Below, piece by piece: positions 1 to 11,770 of a stretch of DNA of 64,000 nucleotides (positions within the stretch are counted from its first letter, which is position 1; each line of letters opens with the position of its first letter). The notes beneath the pieces are model-generated. The model did no database searches and was not told where the DNA came from. It was given only the letters and a program-made list of their open reading frames with translations. Made by a program: the position numbers and the translations under genes. Source of the stretch: Isoetes taiwanensis (Eukaryota > Streptophyta > Lycopodiopsida > Isoetales > Isoetaceae); assembly GCA_021234155.1 (NCBI GenBank), contig JAJEKV010000872.1, positions 1 to 64,000 of the forward strand, written 5' to 3'.

Positions 1-720
1 AGACGAAATCCTGCTGAGCTGCTTCGAAATTTTTTGTTAACTTGCACGTCAGCTGGAAATTTTGAGGCAAAAATTCCAGCTCAGCAAGATTTGCCAACGA
101 AATTTTTAACATCTTGAAATTTTGTCCACGTGTCTGCCTATGTGGCGTAAATATAATTTTTTTTTTTTTGACATTGTCGACCTTTTCCCTGCATAATCTT
201 CGATCAGGCATGCTGCCAGAGGTTTTGACGAAGATTTCCTTTGTTCTTCTGCTAGATTAGGGTGAAAGGTTTTGACGAAGATTTCCTTTGTTTTTCTGCT
301 AGATTAGGGTGAAATCGACTTGCCTCTTGCTTAGCGCCTTGGGAGCCCGTTATTTCTTCATATTTTGAGGGTTCTTGGGAATTCTGGAGGGATTTTTTGG
401 AATTCTTGGCATTTTATGGAGCTTTCTTTGCAACTTCTTCCATTTCGGCCGAGTCTGTGTGGCTGGAGTTGCATGCATGTAATCTTGCTTTAACATTAGT
501 TAGTTTTTTTATATTTTGTTCCTTTCTAATATTTCTGTCCTTGCAGATGTCGCTAGCTAAGAAATAGTGGAGTAAGATCACGTTGTCTTGAGGAAATAGT
601 ATTGTGAAATGTGTTGTCAAACTCTGTTAACTTTGATGAGATGAACACGAAAATCAAGTCAAAATCACCTTGAAATTTCGGGTTATAAAATCAAGACAAT
701 TACCCTATAATTTCAATGCA
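1..720. other. Non-coding stretch with a short tandem duplication
   Basis: I see no gene here. A 47-bp unit beginning GGTTTTGACGAAGATTTCC occurs twice in a row (221-267 and 268-314), nearly identical. The short open frames have no recognisable domain. Confidence 0.5.
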
Positions 721-754
721 TGACATTACTCCCTAATCTATCCCCCCTCCCCGG

Positions 755-925
755 GCTTGCACGACCACTCACCCACCCTTTTGTTGTGTTTTAAGTGCGA
801 TTGGATCCATCGTTTAGCATTCCTCGACATCGCAACGAATTCATGCCATATTCTGAATAACACGTTTCTCTGACTCGACTGCAACAGCCATGGATCGTTT
901 TGTTTTGCATTGTTTCCAAAGGTTA
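755..925 (+). repeat. Left arm of a long inverted repeat
   Basis: This stretch reappears as a diverged reverse complement at 5815-6005. Shared landmarks in order are TTGCACGAC, AACCCACCC or CACCCACCC, TTTAGCATTCC, TTCATGCCATATTCT, CAGCCATGGATCGT and TTTTGCATTGTTTC. The arms enclose about 4.9 kb that includes an ELP2 gene fragment. They may be terminal inverted repeats of an old DNA transposon, or two dispersed copies that landed in opposite orientation. No clear target duplication was found outside the arms. Confidence 0.6.
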
Positions 926-939
926 TGATTCAGCTAGTA

Positions 940-1590
940 AAAATTTGCACCATTATATTTTTTTTATGCTGTTGGGGTACCTTAGAAAAGTAAAAACTAT
1001 GGTCTGCAGGAAGACAACACGTAATTTTTTTTCGGCTTGAGATTACCCAAGAAGATATTATACCATTTGCACACTTTCGGCCATATTCTATTGGTTGCTC
1101 ACATTTTCTCATAGCTATGGCAACCGACAAGCACATAGCAACCACAACTAGGAAAAATAGAAAAGGGAAAAATTTAGGGAGTTAACAAGAGCGAAGACTT
1201 AGGTATAACATTCATTTAGCTCCATTCTTTAGAAGGATGCTTTTACATAGAACACCATTAAAAATTGTCCCAGAGAGGAGATGATACTTTGCTGAGATTG
1301 GATCATATCAGAAAACAAAGGTCTTCGGAGATTACAAAGACTATCTTAGATGGTGTTCGGACCACGATGTTGTCACTTTCCATCTTATAATGGAAGTTCT
1401 TGAACTAAAGAAGGATTGCAGATTTAGTATGTGAGCTTTGTTTAAAAGGATAATTGATAGCACCCATATATGTGTCCACAAATAAATATTCTGGAGAACT
1501 TAACTTGCAGTGAATAGGAAGCAACATGTAAGTTAAAAATTTTGTCCTAGTTGAATGCATGTACATTGTACTAGTGGATTAGTTAAAGCT
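940..1590. repeat. Dispersed repeat X, copy 1
   Basis: Aligns by eye in direct orientation with 6545-7220. Shared blocks include CACCTTAGAAAAGTAAAA or TACCTTAGAAAAGTAAAA, GAGATTACCCAAGAAGA, TTTTCTCATAG.TATGGCAACCGACAAGCA and AGCAACATGTAAGTTAAA. No coding content is recognisable. Copy 1 breaks off near 1590, where unrelated sequence begins. Confidence 0.65.
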
Positions 1591-4030
1591 TTTCCGCCAT
1601 TGTTTAAAATAGTATTCTGGCATTTGTACAGTACAATGTCATAGTAATACACTCCATAACTCAAACACATGAGCGAGGATTCCACCATGACATGAGCACG
1701 GGGAATCAAACCCGATTCAATCCAATGCTCATGGCTTACATGGAGCTTAAGTAAAGATCATGGATAGGGGCCATCGAACACGTGCCATTGGTGCCACTCC
1801 AAGCTACAAAATCAATGACATGCATTCGATGACCCCTATACATAGTGCATGTCATCCCGAGTTGCAATAACACCGTAAGGCCACAAAGGTGTTTGTCGGT
1901 GAGCACGGGAATTGAACCCAGCAATGCCAATGCTCATCCAAGCATAAGGGAGATCCCAAGAGAGGAAATCACCCTTATGCTCGGGGACCAAACCCTACGA
2001 AAGTCCACGGATGTTAGTAATCAAGTGCAACAAGAAAGCTTCTCCAAGACAGAAGCAAATGAAAAAACATCACATATTTATAAAGTTAGAAAATGTACAT
2101 GTGGCACAGATGCCACCCGTGAAACTACACAAGAAAAACATTACGGACAATAGCAATAACACAAAGGTCTAATTCATAGGTTCTCCGGTCACGGTCCGCG
2201 ATGGCGGCATCAATTTGGTAGATCTCTGGGGGTCACAGGCCCCTAGCAAGACTCATGTATGATCTCGGTGCATGTAACTTAGACATTAGAGCCCCAAGCT
2301 CCTCCTAAGCAACACTAGAATTCGCCGAATCAATAGCCACATAGAAACACATCAATTGCCTCCTCAAGATCCTATGGGAAGGCGCTATTTGATGGGCATC
2401 CGTCCCAACGGGATAATGCTTGTTATAAACTCTTACGCCTTTGAAGAGCTGCTCACCCTCTGGAGGATACACCTGGGGATCAGAGCGGAAATCATCAATC
2501 CTGGAGCTTATCAAAGAGGAGTCCAAGCTTAAGATGGGATGGCCCATCTCCCCCGCAGAATTCCCATCGCCCTCCATGTGTACCCTGCAAGAAAGCGTCG
2601 CCACCACAAATCCATGTTGTAAGAAAATAAAACAGACACACAATTGAAGATGTACATTAAAGATGGTACACATGAGTCATCCAACAGCCATGGGGCGATT
2701 CCCAGTGTGAATGGGGATGTAATCCACACCATGATCTGGAATTTCAAGCTCAGGACTGAAGAATGAATTTTGAAGATCCTGAAAGTTACAATCCATCTTA
2801 TCAGATGGCACGGAATCATCCCAATATCGGAGGCGCCCAGGGCCAGGGCCATTCCGTTCAACAGGCACATAACCTGCATGCAAACCAAACAGGGTAGTTC
2901 TAACATCAGATGGAATGCAGTGGGCGGGGTTCAAGAGAACCCTCCACGCGGCACGAACTCTATGTTCATTCACATGAGCACTATTGGATGGAATGATCCG
3001 GTGCAGCACTCAAAGTGTACTTCCCACCCGCGCATCCTGATCCCGAATGGTAAATATCAAGCTAGGAGTGAGCGTGGCCACCATGATAAAATATAAAGTG
3101 TACGCCTTTATTCGCCAGATTCGTTGTCCAACACACATAGGTCTTTTTGTGTCCCCAGCATCTCATCTTAAATAGAGATCCTTCCCTTCTCAATCATCAA
3201 TTCCGGATATGTTGTGGAGGTGGCAAGAATAGTGCACCTTACTTACGCCTCTCATACAATACCCCAACATGCCCTCAAAGAAGTATAACTTGTTATTCTT
3301 CAAAGACTTTGCACACTAAAGCAACACCGGCTGGATTGGAGGGCCAATTGAAATCCCTCTTAATAGCCTCATTCAAGGCCTTTGGTGGCTTATAACAAGC
3401 TCTTAGCCACGGCTTGCACATGGAGATGGTGCCGATAAGGCCCCCTCTTCAAGGCAAGCTGCACCATCAACACATCTACTATCACGGAAGGAAGAAAGGG
3501 CATCAAAGAAACTAAGGAGGACATCTTGCGGACAAGCCCAGGGTGTGTGAGAGACATCAATTCCCTCCAGTTCATTGCAAGATTAGGCATGGCGGGGAGT
3601 AGGCATGGCCGAGGGAAGTGTTAGTGCAATGCAGGCACGAATTCACATGAGCAAACAGAGCCTTGCCTTTTCCTGTTGCTCTTCTCATAGATATGATCAC
3701 AAACAGAAGGAACAAAAGAAAGAGGAACCAACAAGGAGCTCACCTGTATGCTGTATACTGTCGCTGCAGAAGAGGCTGCCGAAATCGATATGGCCCATCC
3801 CAATTTGAAGGGCATGATGCTGGCGACATCTGCTGCAGTCGAAATTAGCATTGGCTTGGCTGATCGCCATGTATGGCTGCCCCCATGCGCGGCCCTATCT
3901 GCCTAACAATCAGCCGCTCCATCTTCGTAAAAAGAAAATAAAAATTCCATGCTGCTTTCCAAGACCCAGGTGCCAGCATCATCCTTGTACGTATTTCAAT
4001 ACGAATACGTCAATTAACAATTTTTTATTG
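1590..4030 (-). pseudogene. Unrecognised exon-like gene fragments
   Basis: On the minus strand an open stretch at 3009-2677 is followed by a plausible splice acceptor (TTTCTTGCAG just right of 2588). A second open stretch then runs from about 2588 to 2305, in the manner of two exons. The first contains RAAWRVLLNPAHCIPSD and GYVPVERNG, the second SLDSSLISSRIDDFRSD and GVRVYNKHYPVGTDAHQ. Further open stretches lie at 3590-3390 and 3851-3621. I recognise no domain in any of them. The region separates repeat copies X1 and Y1, which lie close together in their second copies, so it may be an insertion carrying host-gene pieces. Confidence 0.3.
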
Positions 4031-4034
4031 GAGA

Positions 4035-4705
4035 AACATTACGAGACGATACATATAGTTTATATGATTCTCTAAAATATTCTTTTGAGCAATAGTGATA
4101 TGAATTTTGGGCAAGGTTCTAAGGGCATTTCCTCAAGGGCCTTTAAATGAAGAAATAGGCAATACAATAGAGGCATGACCACTTCTACAAAAGAAACACA
4201 AAGAACAAAATATCACCTTTGAATATTTAGCCCAACATTCTAAATAACATGTCTCTAGGTGGCATATTATTTGTCCCTAGGTGTTGTAGATTGTCTTCCT
4301 AGTATTAGGTCTAGACATGTCATAGATATCTATTAATGTCCCTTTTATATTAACTCCTATATATTTGCCTCTTAGACCTGGTTGAAAGAAAGTATTTTGC
4401 TCCTCCGGCTTCATTTGCATCTTAGAAATTAGACCCATTCAACCGAAGACCACTTTGTCAACTAAGCATAATGTGGTTGCAAAATGGTTGGTCAGTTCAA
4501 TAGTATTATGTGATATGCATCTTAATATGCCTCTTTTTGCATACACTACAAAGCTTCACCTTGATCCAATTCTTGATATTTGCATGTTAAAGCATAAATA
4601 GCAATTCAATCATTATTACAATGGTATATAACCACCACGTCAATATTCTAATGGACTCTTGCTATACAAATAGATGGATTCTTGCTTTAGGTTGCAAAAT
4701 ATAGA
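4035..4705. repeat. Dispersed repeat Y, copy 1
   Basis: Aligns in direct orientation with 7460-8125. Shared blocks include GAGACGATACATATAGTTTA, ATAACATGTCTCTAGGTGGC, AGATTGTCTTCCTAGT and GACCACTTTGTC. The two copies differ by scattered substitutions and small indels, so the duplication is old. The family was not identified. The minus strand has short open pieces but nothing I can name. Confidence 0.65.
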
Positions 4706-4808
4706 GGATCACATTATAAGATGTATTCATAGTATCATTGTTGTGAGAACTAGGTAGCTAGAGATCCTGCCGGTCATCTTTCATCTCATACCTTAATAAA
4801 TCACACAA

Positions 4809-5371
4809 ATGGAGTTCTCCCATGATGATCAATTTCTCCTTTCTATGTCAAGAGATCGTCATTATTCTATCTTCAAATGAAGAGCAGGTATGCTACATTC
4901 AATATTATTTTTGGCTAGTTTATATATGTACTACACTTTGTTGTAGGTGACTTGGCAGGACAACCATGCTATGAATTAGTAACAAGGCTTGAGGCTCATA
5001 AAAGAATTGTATGGGCGTGCTCTTGGAGTCTTTGTGACAAGTATTTTGCAACAGGGTCAAGGGACAAAAGTGTGAAAATTTGGGGTTTAAGTCAACCTTG
5101 AGACAAATTTGCCTCCATTTAAAAGCAATGTTACAACTTTAGCATGGACGTCAGGCTGTAAGCTTGGAAATCACATTCTTGCAATAGGAATGGAGGATAG
5201 ACAATTAGAATTATGGAATTGCAGTATTGGTTTTGCACCGGTGAACTGTGTATTGAAGATAGATCCCCAACATTGTCACGTTGCAATAGTAAATCGAGGT
5301 TTGGGATGATGAGAATAGCAAGGAAGCTGACGTTGCTTTGCATCTGGCATCTTGTGGAGAAGATCATAGTT
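4809..5371 (+). pseudogene. ELP2: Fragment of Elongator complex protein 2 (WD40 protein)
   Basis: Translation gives the pieces [89 protein letters not shown] and LHLASCGEDHS. The order and wording match the C-terminal WD40 blades of ELP2, a scaffold subunit of the Elongator complex used in tRNA wobble-uridine modification. A 59-bp GT-AG intron (4888-4946) is kept, so this is a copy of genomic DNA rather than of an mRNA. Stops and frame changes after [10 protein letters not shown] and near 5300 break it, and nothing of the N-terminal two thirds is present. It lies between repeat Y1 and the inverted-repeat arm at 5815. Identification rests on remembered family motifs and is fairly firm. Confidence 0.75.
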
Positions 5372-5539
5372 CTTAGGATTCGGGGTCTCCTACAAAGTTT
5401 TTGCCTTAGGATTCGGAGCTAAAGATTTGAGGAGAACCAAAACAACAAGGATTAAAGCCATAGCCGCCATGCTCTTAGACATCCTTTGCTTTCTCCGCTT
5501 CCATCTAAGCTCATCTATTTTTTCCCAGCTTTTGCTTCA

Positions 5540-5680
5540 TCTATTTTTGCCACTTTTGTTTCATCTATTTGTGCCGGATCTCATGGCTTTTGCTTCATCT
5601 ATTTGTGCCGGATCTCAAATCTATTTTTGTGCCGGATCTCAGGGCTTTTGCTTCATCTATTTGTGCAGGACCTCATGGCC
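5540..5680 (+). repeat. Imperfect tandem repeat around TTCATCTATTTGTGCCGG
   Basis: The phrase TTTTGCTTCATCTATTT followed by GTGCCGGATCTCA (or a close variant) recurs about five times. Open frames across it are by-products of the repeat. Confidence 0.6.
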
Positions 5681-5814
5681 TGATGAAGCAAAGCTATTCT
5701 TGAAAATTTGAACCATTTGTGTCACTACGTCCAGTCCGTTCGTGCTCCGCCTCGTCTGGGGACGTCGCCGGAGCCCTTTACAAGGCGGAATGAGCCTCCT
5801 CCGGGCAATTACCT

Positions 5815-6005
5815 AGTACATAACCTCTTGAAACAATGCAAAACAGTACGATCCATGGCTGCTGCAATCGACTAAGAGAAACGATCTATTCGAGAATATG
5901 GCATGAATTACGTTAAGCGCAAAGGGAATGCTAAATGATGGAGGCTTTTCTACTTTTCTCCACTTTTGCACCTAAAAAAAAAAAAGGGTGGGTTATTTGT
6001 CGTGC
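5815..6005 (-). repeat. Right arm of the long inverted repeat
   Basis: Reverse-complement partner of 755-925. The outer edge contains two A-runs (5974-5985 and 6007-6020) that differ in length from the T-rich counterpart in the left arm. Confidence 0.6.
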
Positions 6006-6544
6006 AAAAAAAAAAAAAAAAGGGGGTTGTGTCATGTATACTGATGAAATAGCAATAGAATGTAAATAGAATGGTGACTGTGATGAACAAATTATTAGGA
6101 TCTACTAGATTGCAAAATTAAGAACTATAGTTGGAGATGCCTAGTTTGTTGTACTTTTTCTTTGTTGGTAATTGGTCCTTTGCATGGCAAATATCAAACC
6201 TCCACCATCACACAAGTCTCTAATTCAACTCTAGTACTCACCATCACTAAGTCAATTCTCATCTTCCGGATAGACGAGTAAATTAGAGGGGTTTTTTTTT
6301 TATTGATTATGCTTTGGGTTCAAGCAAAGCAAGGCGAACTAGAACATGCAATTTGCTAATAAATGTTAACCATTTGTTCATTTACAGGTCTTAGTAATAA
6401 ACCTGCGCTCATTAGGCGTAAGAAAAGCCTGCTGATGTAAATGGCGCTTGGGGCTAGTGGCGGGGAAAGGGGCCTAGTGGCAGCATTGCTCCGAAGCTAT
6501 TACGTCGTATAACCTTAAGGCGATAATGGCATAATTTGAACCAT

Positions 6545-7220
6545 TTGGTCATTACATGCCATTTGTTTTTGATGCGTTCGGCACCTTAGAAAAGTAAAAG
6601 TATGGCGACCATATGCCTATATACCCTAATTGGGGAAGACAACACATAAATTTTTTTACGTCTTGGAGATTACCCAAGAAGAAGTTATACCATTTGCACA
6701 CTTCGGACATATTTTGGTTGCCCACATTTTCTCATAGTTATGGCAACCGACAAGCAATAAATAGCGACCACAACTCAGAAAGAAGAGAAAGGAAAAAATT
6801 TAGGGGAGTTAACAAGAACGAATTTAGCTCCATGCTTGAGGAAGGATGCTTTTACATAGAACGGCATTAAAATTCTCCGGAGAGGAGATGATACTTTGAT
6901 GAGATTGCACCATATCGGAAAACAAAAAGCCTTTGGAGATTACAAAGACTAACTTTCGGATGGTGTTCTAGACCATGATGTTGTCACTTTCCGACCTTTA
7001 TAATGGGAGTTCAGAACTAAAGAAGGATTGGTGATTTAGCATGTGAGCTTTGTTTAAGAGGATAATTATTAACATCTATATATGTGACTCTGGAGAATAA
7101 CTTGGCGGCAGGAAAGCAACATGTAAGTTAAAATTTTATATCACGATGATTGAATGTATGTACATGCAATGTGCTTTATGAATGTAGCATCCTGTACTAG
7201 TGGATTAGTTAAAGCTTTTG
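6545..7220. repeat. Dispersed repeat X, copy 2
   Basis: Second copy of repeat X, in the same orientation as 940-1590. It is followed after about 240 bp by repeat Y copy 2, so X and Y may be parts of one larger element. Confidence 0.65.
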
Positions 7221-7459
7221 AGCTAAATTATTAATAGTTATCATGGTGGTTATCAGGTATTAACAAAATTAAATTGTTTGAGTGAAGTTGCAATCATATG
7301 CGTGCAAAGAATTACTACATTATTGGAGCGGAACACACATTGTTTGATAGAGCTATGTAGCACAATAAGAGGGGTTGTAGAATATGGATCTGGAGGTAGA
7401 GGACAACGATGACAACGATTGTTGCATTGTTTGCTAGTCTTTTCAATCTTTAAAGTTCT

Positions 7460-8125
7460 ATTACTATGAGACGATACATATAGTTTATGTGATTCTCTAT
7501 AATATTCTTTTGAGCAGTATTGATATGAATATTAGGCAAGGTTCTGGAGGCATTTCCTCAGGGGCCTTCAAATGAAGAAATAGGCAATACAATAGAGGCA
7601 CGACCACTTCTACAAAAGAACACAAAGAACAACATATCACCTTTTAACCCAACATTCTAAATAACATGTCTCTAGGTGGCATATTATTTGTCTCTAGGTG
7701 TTATAGATTGTCTTCCTAGTGTTAGGTCTAGACACGTCGTAGATATCAATTAATGTCCCTTTCATATTAACTCCTATATATTTGCCTCTTAAACCTCAAC
7801 TGAAAGGAAAATACTTTTGCTCTTTTGGCTTCATTTGCATCTCAAAAATTAGACCCATTCAACCAAAAGACCACTTTGTCGACTAAGCATAATGTGGTGG
7901 CAAAATGGCTGGTCGGGTTCAATAGTATTATGTGATATGCATCTTAATATGCCCTTTTTCGCATACACTACAATGCTTCACCTTGATCCAATTCTTGATA
8001 TTTGCATGTTGCAGCCTAAAAAGTAATTCAATCATTATTACAATGGTATATAACTACGAGGTCAATATTCTGATGGACTCTTGCTATATAGATTGATGGA
8101 TTCTTGCTTTAGGTTGCAAAAATAT
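7460..8125. repeat. Dispersed repeat Y, copy 2
   Basis: Second copy of repeat Y, in the same orientation as 4035-4705. It ends near TTGCTTTAGGTTGCAAAA, after which the two copies diverge completely. Confidence 0.65.
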
Positions 8126-8174
8126 ATAGCATAATACCAATAACAAAGGCATAAGCAAGGCATTTAGGCTATGA

Positions 8175-8496
8175 CAGGTGCCCTTCGGGGCATGGTCTAG
8201 TGGTAGGACCTTAAAATGCTACACCCTTGGTCACGGGTTCAAATCTGGCCAATATCAGTCTAGTAATGGGGACCTTAAAAATCCGTTGCCCAAGGTCATG
8301 GGTTCAAGTATGACCAAGTCGTCCTGTGGCAGAGACCTTAAAAGCTGTCATATGTACTCGATAATCACATGCAAAGCAACTCCTAGCATATCGCGCCTAG
8401 GTAGTGGATTGGCTTTCATGTAATATGTAGAATAAAGTGATGTAGAATGTACTCATAATGTGATGATGAATAGAATGACGTCCTTCAGAAAAAAAA
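8175..8496 (+). mobile_element. tRNA-derived SINE with perfect target duplication
   Basis: The 5' part reads like a tRNA: an A-box-like GGTCTAGTGGTAGGA at about 8196-8210, then a B-box-like GGGTTCAAATCTGG near 8237-8250, spaced as in an RNA polymerase III promoter. A second, weaker tRNA-like unit follows (GGTCATGGGTTCAAGTATG near 8293-8311), then part of a third. The element ends in a short A-run. The 11-bp sequence TTAGGCTATGA occurs immediately before (8164-8174) and immediately after (8497-8507), as expected for LINE-mediated target-primed insertion. It encodes no protein and would need a partner LINE for movement. Confidence 0.85.
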
Positions 8497-8889
8497 TTAG
8501 GCTATGAAAGTGCAATCTATGGCAGTCCAATATTATAACATGTATTCATAGCCCATTCATAGTTGATATCGTGGCAAAAGCAAAGGTTGAAATAGAAAAG
8601 GATCGAATTTGACCGCATTAGCACATAATTGAATTGTTGGTCCCAAATTGGTTAGTTGGACCTGTATTGGTCTGGACATCATCTGCTTGGCCAGCACTGC
8701 AGAGGTCAGATTTGTAGCCCTGACTAGTGGGTATAGTATTTGTGCTAGCTCTATGATCGTGGTCCAAGCAGAGGTACCCCCACAAACGAGCCCGGTATTG
8801 GAAATCACAGAAGTCTCTCGGGACCTCCAACATCTCGCCAATGGCAAGGTAAGGCGACTTGCACAAAATGCAAAGTAGAGTCGCTCAAA

Positions 8890-10290
8890 TGGCCGAGGGG
8901 GCCACTAATGGTGCCCATCCTCAGCGCACTATTCGACAAGGCATTGCGGGAAGGATATCTAGATAATGGACCACTCAGCGAGGGTAGTCTCCATCTATAA
9001 AGCGAGGGAGATCCAAACAAACACGCCAACAACAAACAATCATGTTCAACTCCTCTTTGCAAAATTTATGGGTAGCATTTTGAAGCAACAATTGATGATG
9101 TTTGCAAAGGAAACAGGTGTGAGCTCACACATGCGGGATTTAGGCCTCAAAGATTTCGCTATTGACGCATCTTTACATCGCACATCTTGGTTAAGGATAG
9201 CGAGAATGTGACAGGACCTCTGGCTTTAAAATTCGGCCCTCGCAAAGGCTTTTTGACACCGCGGCCGCAAAAGTTGTGGAAGAGATTAAGACAGTTAGGA
9301 GCCCCTATGGACTTGCAAAATGCGATTAATGCGGTGTGAGACTTGTTGAGGATGACTGACCACTGACATGACAGTTTGTCAACAGTAGTATTGGGTACGG
9401 GGATGCCTGCTTTCTCCAATAACAGTCAGGAGGCAGAGCTATATTATTGGGCTCATATGTCACACTTATTCAAGCCTTCTATAGGGGTCAAAATTTGGGG
9501 CCCAGCCATATCCCTGGCCACCTAAAATGAACTAGAGCAGGTACAAAAGTCCTTTCTAGCTCGGGCACTTAGGGTAAAATACACAGTCCCATACGAGATC
9601 CTTTTGCAAGAGACAGATTTCCTACCTTTACAATAGGGGCCACTCAACCACCACATTATCTACTTCCATAAGGTAGTTCAGATGGACAATGATCATCTTC
9701 CCAACCTTGCCTTTGCACCCCAAGCCCATTGGAAGGAGAAGCAAGCTCAGTGATTCTTCTGATGGAATGTGTAAGAGCACAGGTGCATATATGTAGAAAC
9801 TAAAGAGGGTCACCATAACTTGTGACAATACCTCAATGCTTGCTTCCTCAGCAAGCTTTGGGAATGGAATAGGTTAAGACATCACACTCCCAACTTTAGA
9901 TCAACCCAATGCTTACAGGAATCCACAACACTATCCATGTACACATTTGTCACTAAAACCGAGGTTGATAGCGTTAATTTGCACAGATGCATATCACCTG
10001 TGAATTGAGACAGGTAGATGGGCTCGAGAAGCGCGTGAGGATAGACTCTGTCAGTGTTGCTACCAGGGTGCCATTAAAGACGAATTCCACATACTGCAAT
10101 AATTGCCAACATTCAATCGTTTCCAAGCCCGCTATGCAAAGTTGATTCTGCCTATCAGCACGTGTCACATTGAGGATATTTCTCGGCCTACGGCGCATTT
10201 CTCCTTCACAAATGGTGGACAATGTGGTCTAGCATGAAGCCCTAGTCAATGCCTTCTATAAAAGTTCAATACAAGGGGAAAGAGCCATAT
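8890..10290 (+). mobile_element. Degenerate LINE fragment (reverse transcriptase to C terminus)
   Basis: Broken frames match, in order, the LINE protein at 32312-34960. PILSALFDKALREGY matches its SDLFNQAITDGF region, and TTNNHVQLLFAKFMGSIL its PNNYRTIMISPILAKLFGKI region. WKRLRQLGAPMDLQNAI matches its LCRLIRLGVPNEWVQAI. Further on, VQKSFLARALRVKYTVPYEI matches the post-RT segment, and DEFHIL plus CPTFNRFQARYAKLI match the C-terminal zinc-binding region. Stops and frameshifts are frequent and the catalytic YADD segment is missing. It meets an opposite-strand LINE relic near 10300. Confidence 0.7.
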
Positions 10291-10299
10291 AAGCCACCG

Positions 10300-11770
10300 A
10301 ATTGAATTGAGTTGAATAGATTTTTATCGTCACGAGACCTGGTGGCCTATGGGACCCAAACAAGGAATACAACAAGCATATTATTGCTAGGATTAAAAAC
10401 CCCGGGTGAGGGTTTCGAGGGAAAAACCAGGTTGTAATAGGTATCTTTGAGAAACGGTATAATGATATATGATAATGGTACATTATGATGTGTTTTGATT
10501 GCATCGTTCGGACATAAGCGGGTAGTCAGAGCATCCATGATGTCCGGAGATAAAGGTCTATGAGCCCACTAGCGTTATATTCAGCCGGTGCATGCGACTC
10601 TTTTGGTTAGGGCAATATCAGCCCGAGCATAGTTAGGCGCAAATGTGACCGAATGTCCGGACAATCTTTGCGGCGGTGGCTTTCATCTTCAATAGCACCC
10701 TATCGCAAACATAACCACGATCCTATCCTCCCGCTTCCGGGACCATCACTTATCTCTCAGTGCAAGTGATGTGCACTTGTGCAAATTGAAGCTATCAATC
10801 TATCTTTTTCGATGGCAAATGTATTACGATAGCAGCGTGGACCACATGCTGGCGTGGGGTTAATCTAGAACTACTATTGGAAAAATCCATTCTATCTTGC
10901 CCTATTAAATAGTGCGGTCCGGAAGAGCACTATTGGTGGTCCCGCCACGCCACTCATGCCTTCGCTCAATGCGCATGCCATCAAAATCCGCCTAACTTGC
11001 CATTGGTGAGATCTTTAAGGCCCCGAGTGACATCTCCGGCCTTGTGATTTTGGCTAGGCCTTTTGGGTGGTACCTCCTAGTCAAACCCGGGATGATCATA
11101 CCGATGCAAGTATTGCACCCATTGATTCGGATGATATTTCTGCCAAGCTAAAGAGGCTTATCAGAACCTTTCTGCAAAATGTTCGGATGCCTCTCCAAAG
11201 AGTGCAACATTTCCTTTGATGCTCGCAATATATCATTTTCTTTCCTTTCACAAAAAGATGGTACCATCTCGATCGCTGTCTTGGTGGGGATCGTGATCTG
11301 TCGAATCCAAGATTTGAAGTCTCTAAATTCATCATCAAACCAGTTCACGGGGAGAAGGTTGTAGTTCCAGAGATCTTACAGGGTGGCTTTATCAAAGCAT
11401 CTCTCAATAGTTATATGCATTGTGACCAACCGTCACCAAGGTAGAATGGGGAGTCTGCAGAATTTTTGCTAGGTCATGTATTAGCATCCGGCATAAGCCA
11501 CCGCTAAATCATAATCTAAAGCCGCGAATCGAGGTAAGCCCGGGAGGAGGGGGATGGATGGATCATATGTGGTCCGATGCATTGCCGATGCACTTGAAGG
11601 AAAGTAGCCGGGTGATCCGAGTGATCTTCTCATCTCTATTATCTATGCCTACTGGTGGGTGATGAGATCTGCATCTTGTTTAGCCACCAAGACATAATTT
11701 ACAACATTGGAGCCATCTCCACAGTTTTCACTTTCTTTGGTATAAGCCAGATAGGGGCCAGCGAGCCAAA
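10300..11770 (-). mobile_element. Degenerate LINE fragment (endonuclease part and 3' end)
   Basis: On the minus strand YTKESENCGDGSNVVNYVLV (about 11735-11675), followed by DADLI, resembles the end of an APE-type endonuclease domain. A frame-shifted SDH follows near 11565. WFDDEFRDFKSWI (near 11340) matches AWYDDELKHARKKI of the intact LINE. The 3' end reads GGGTCCCATAGGCC.. CTCGTGACGATAAAAATC and then a TTCAA-type repeat at about 10321-10298. This is the same layout as the ends of the LINEs at 32160 and 58790. Most of the reverse transcriptase is deleted. Confidence 0.55.
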
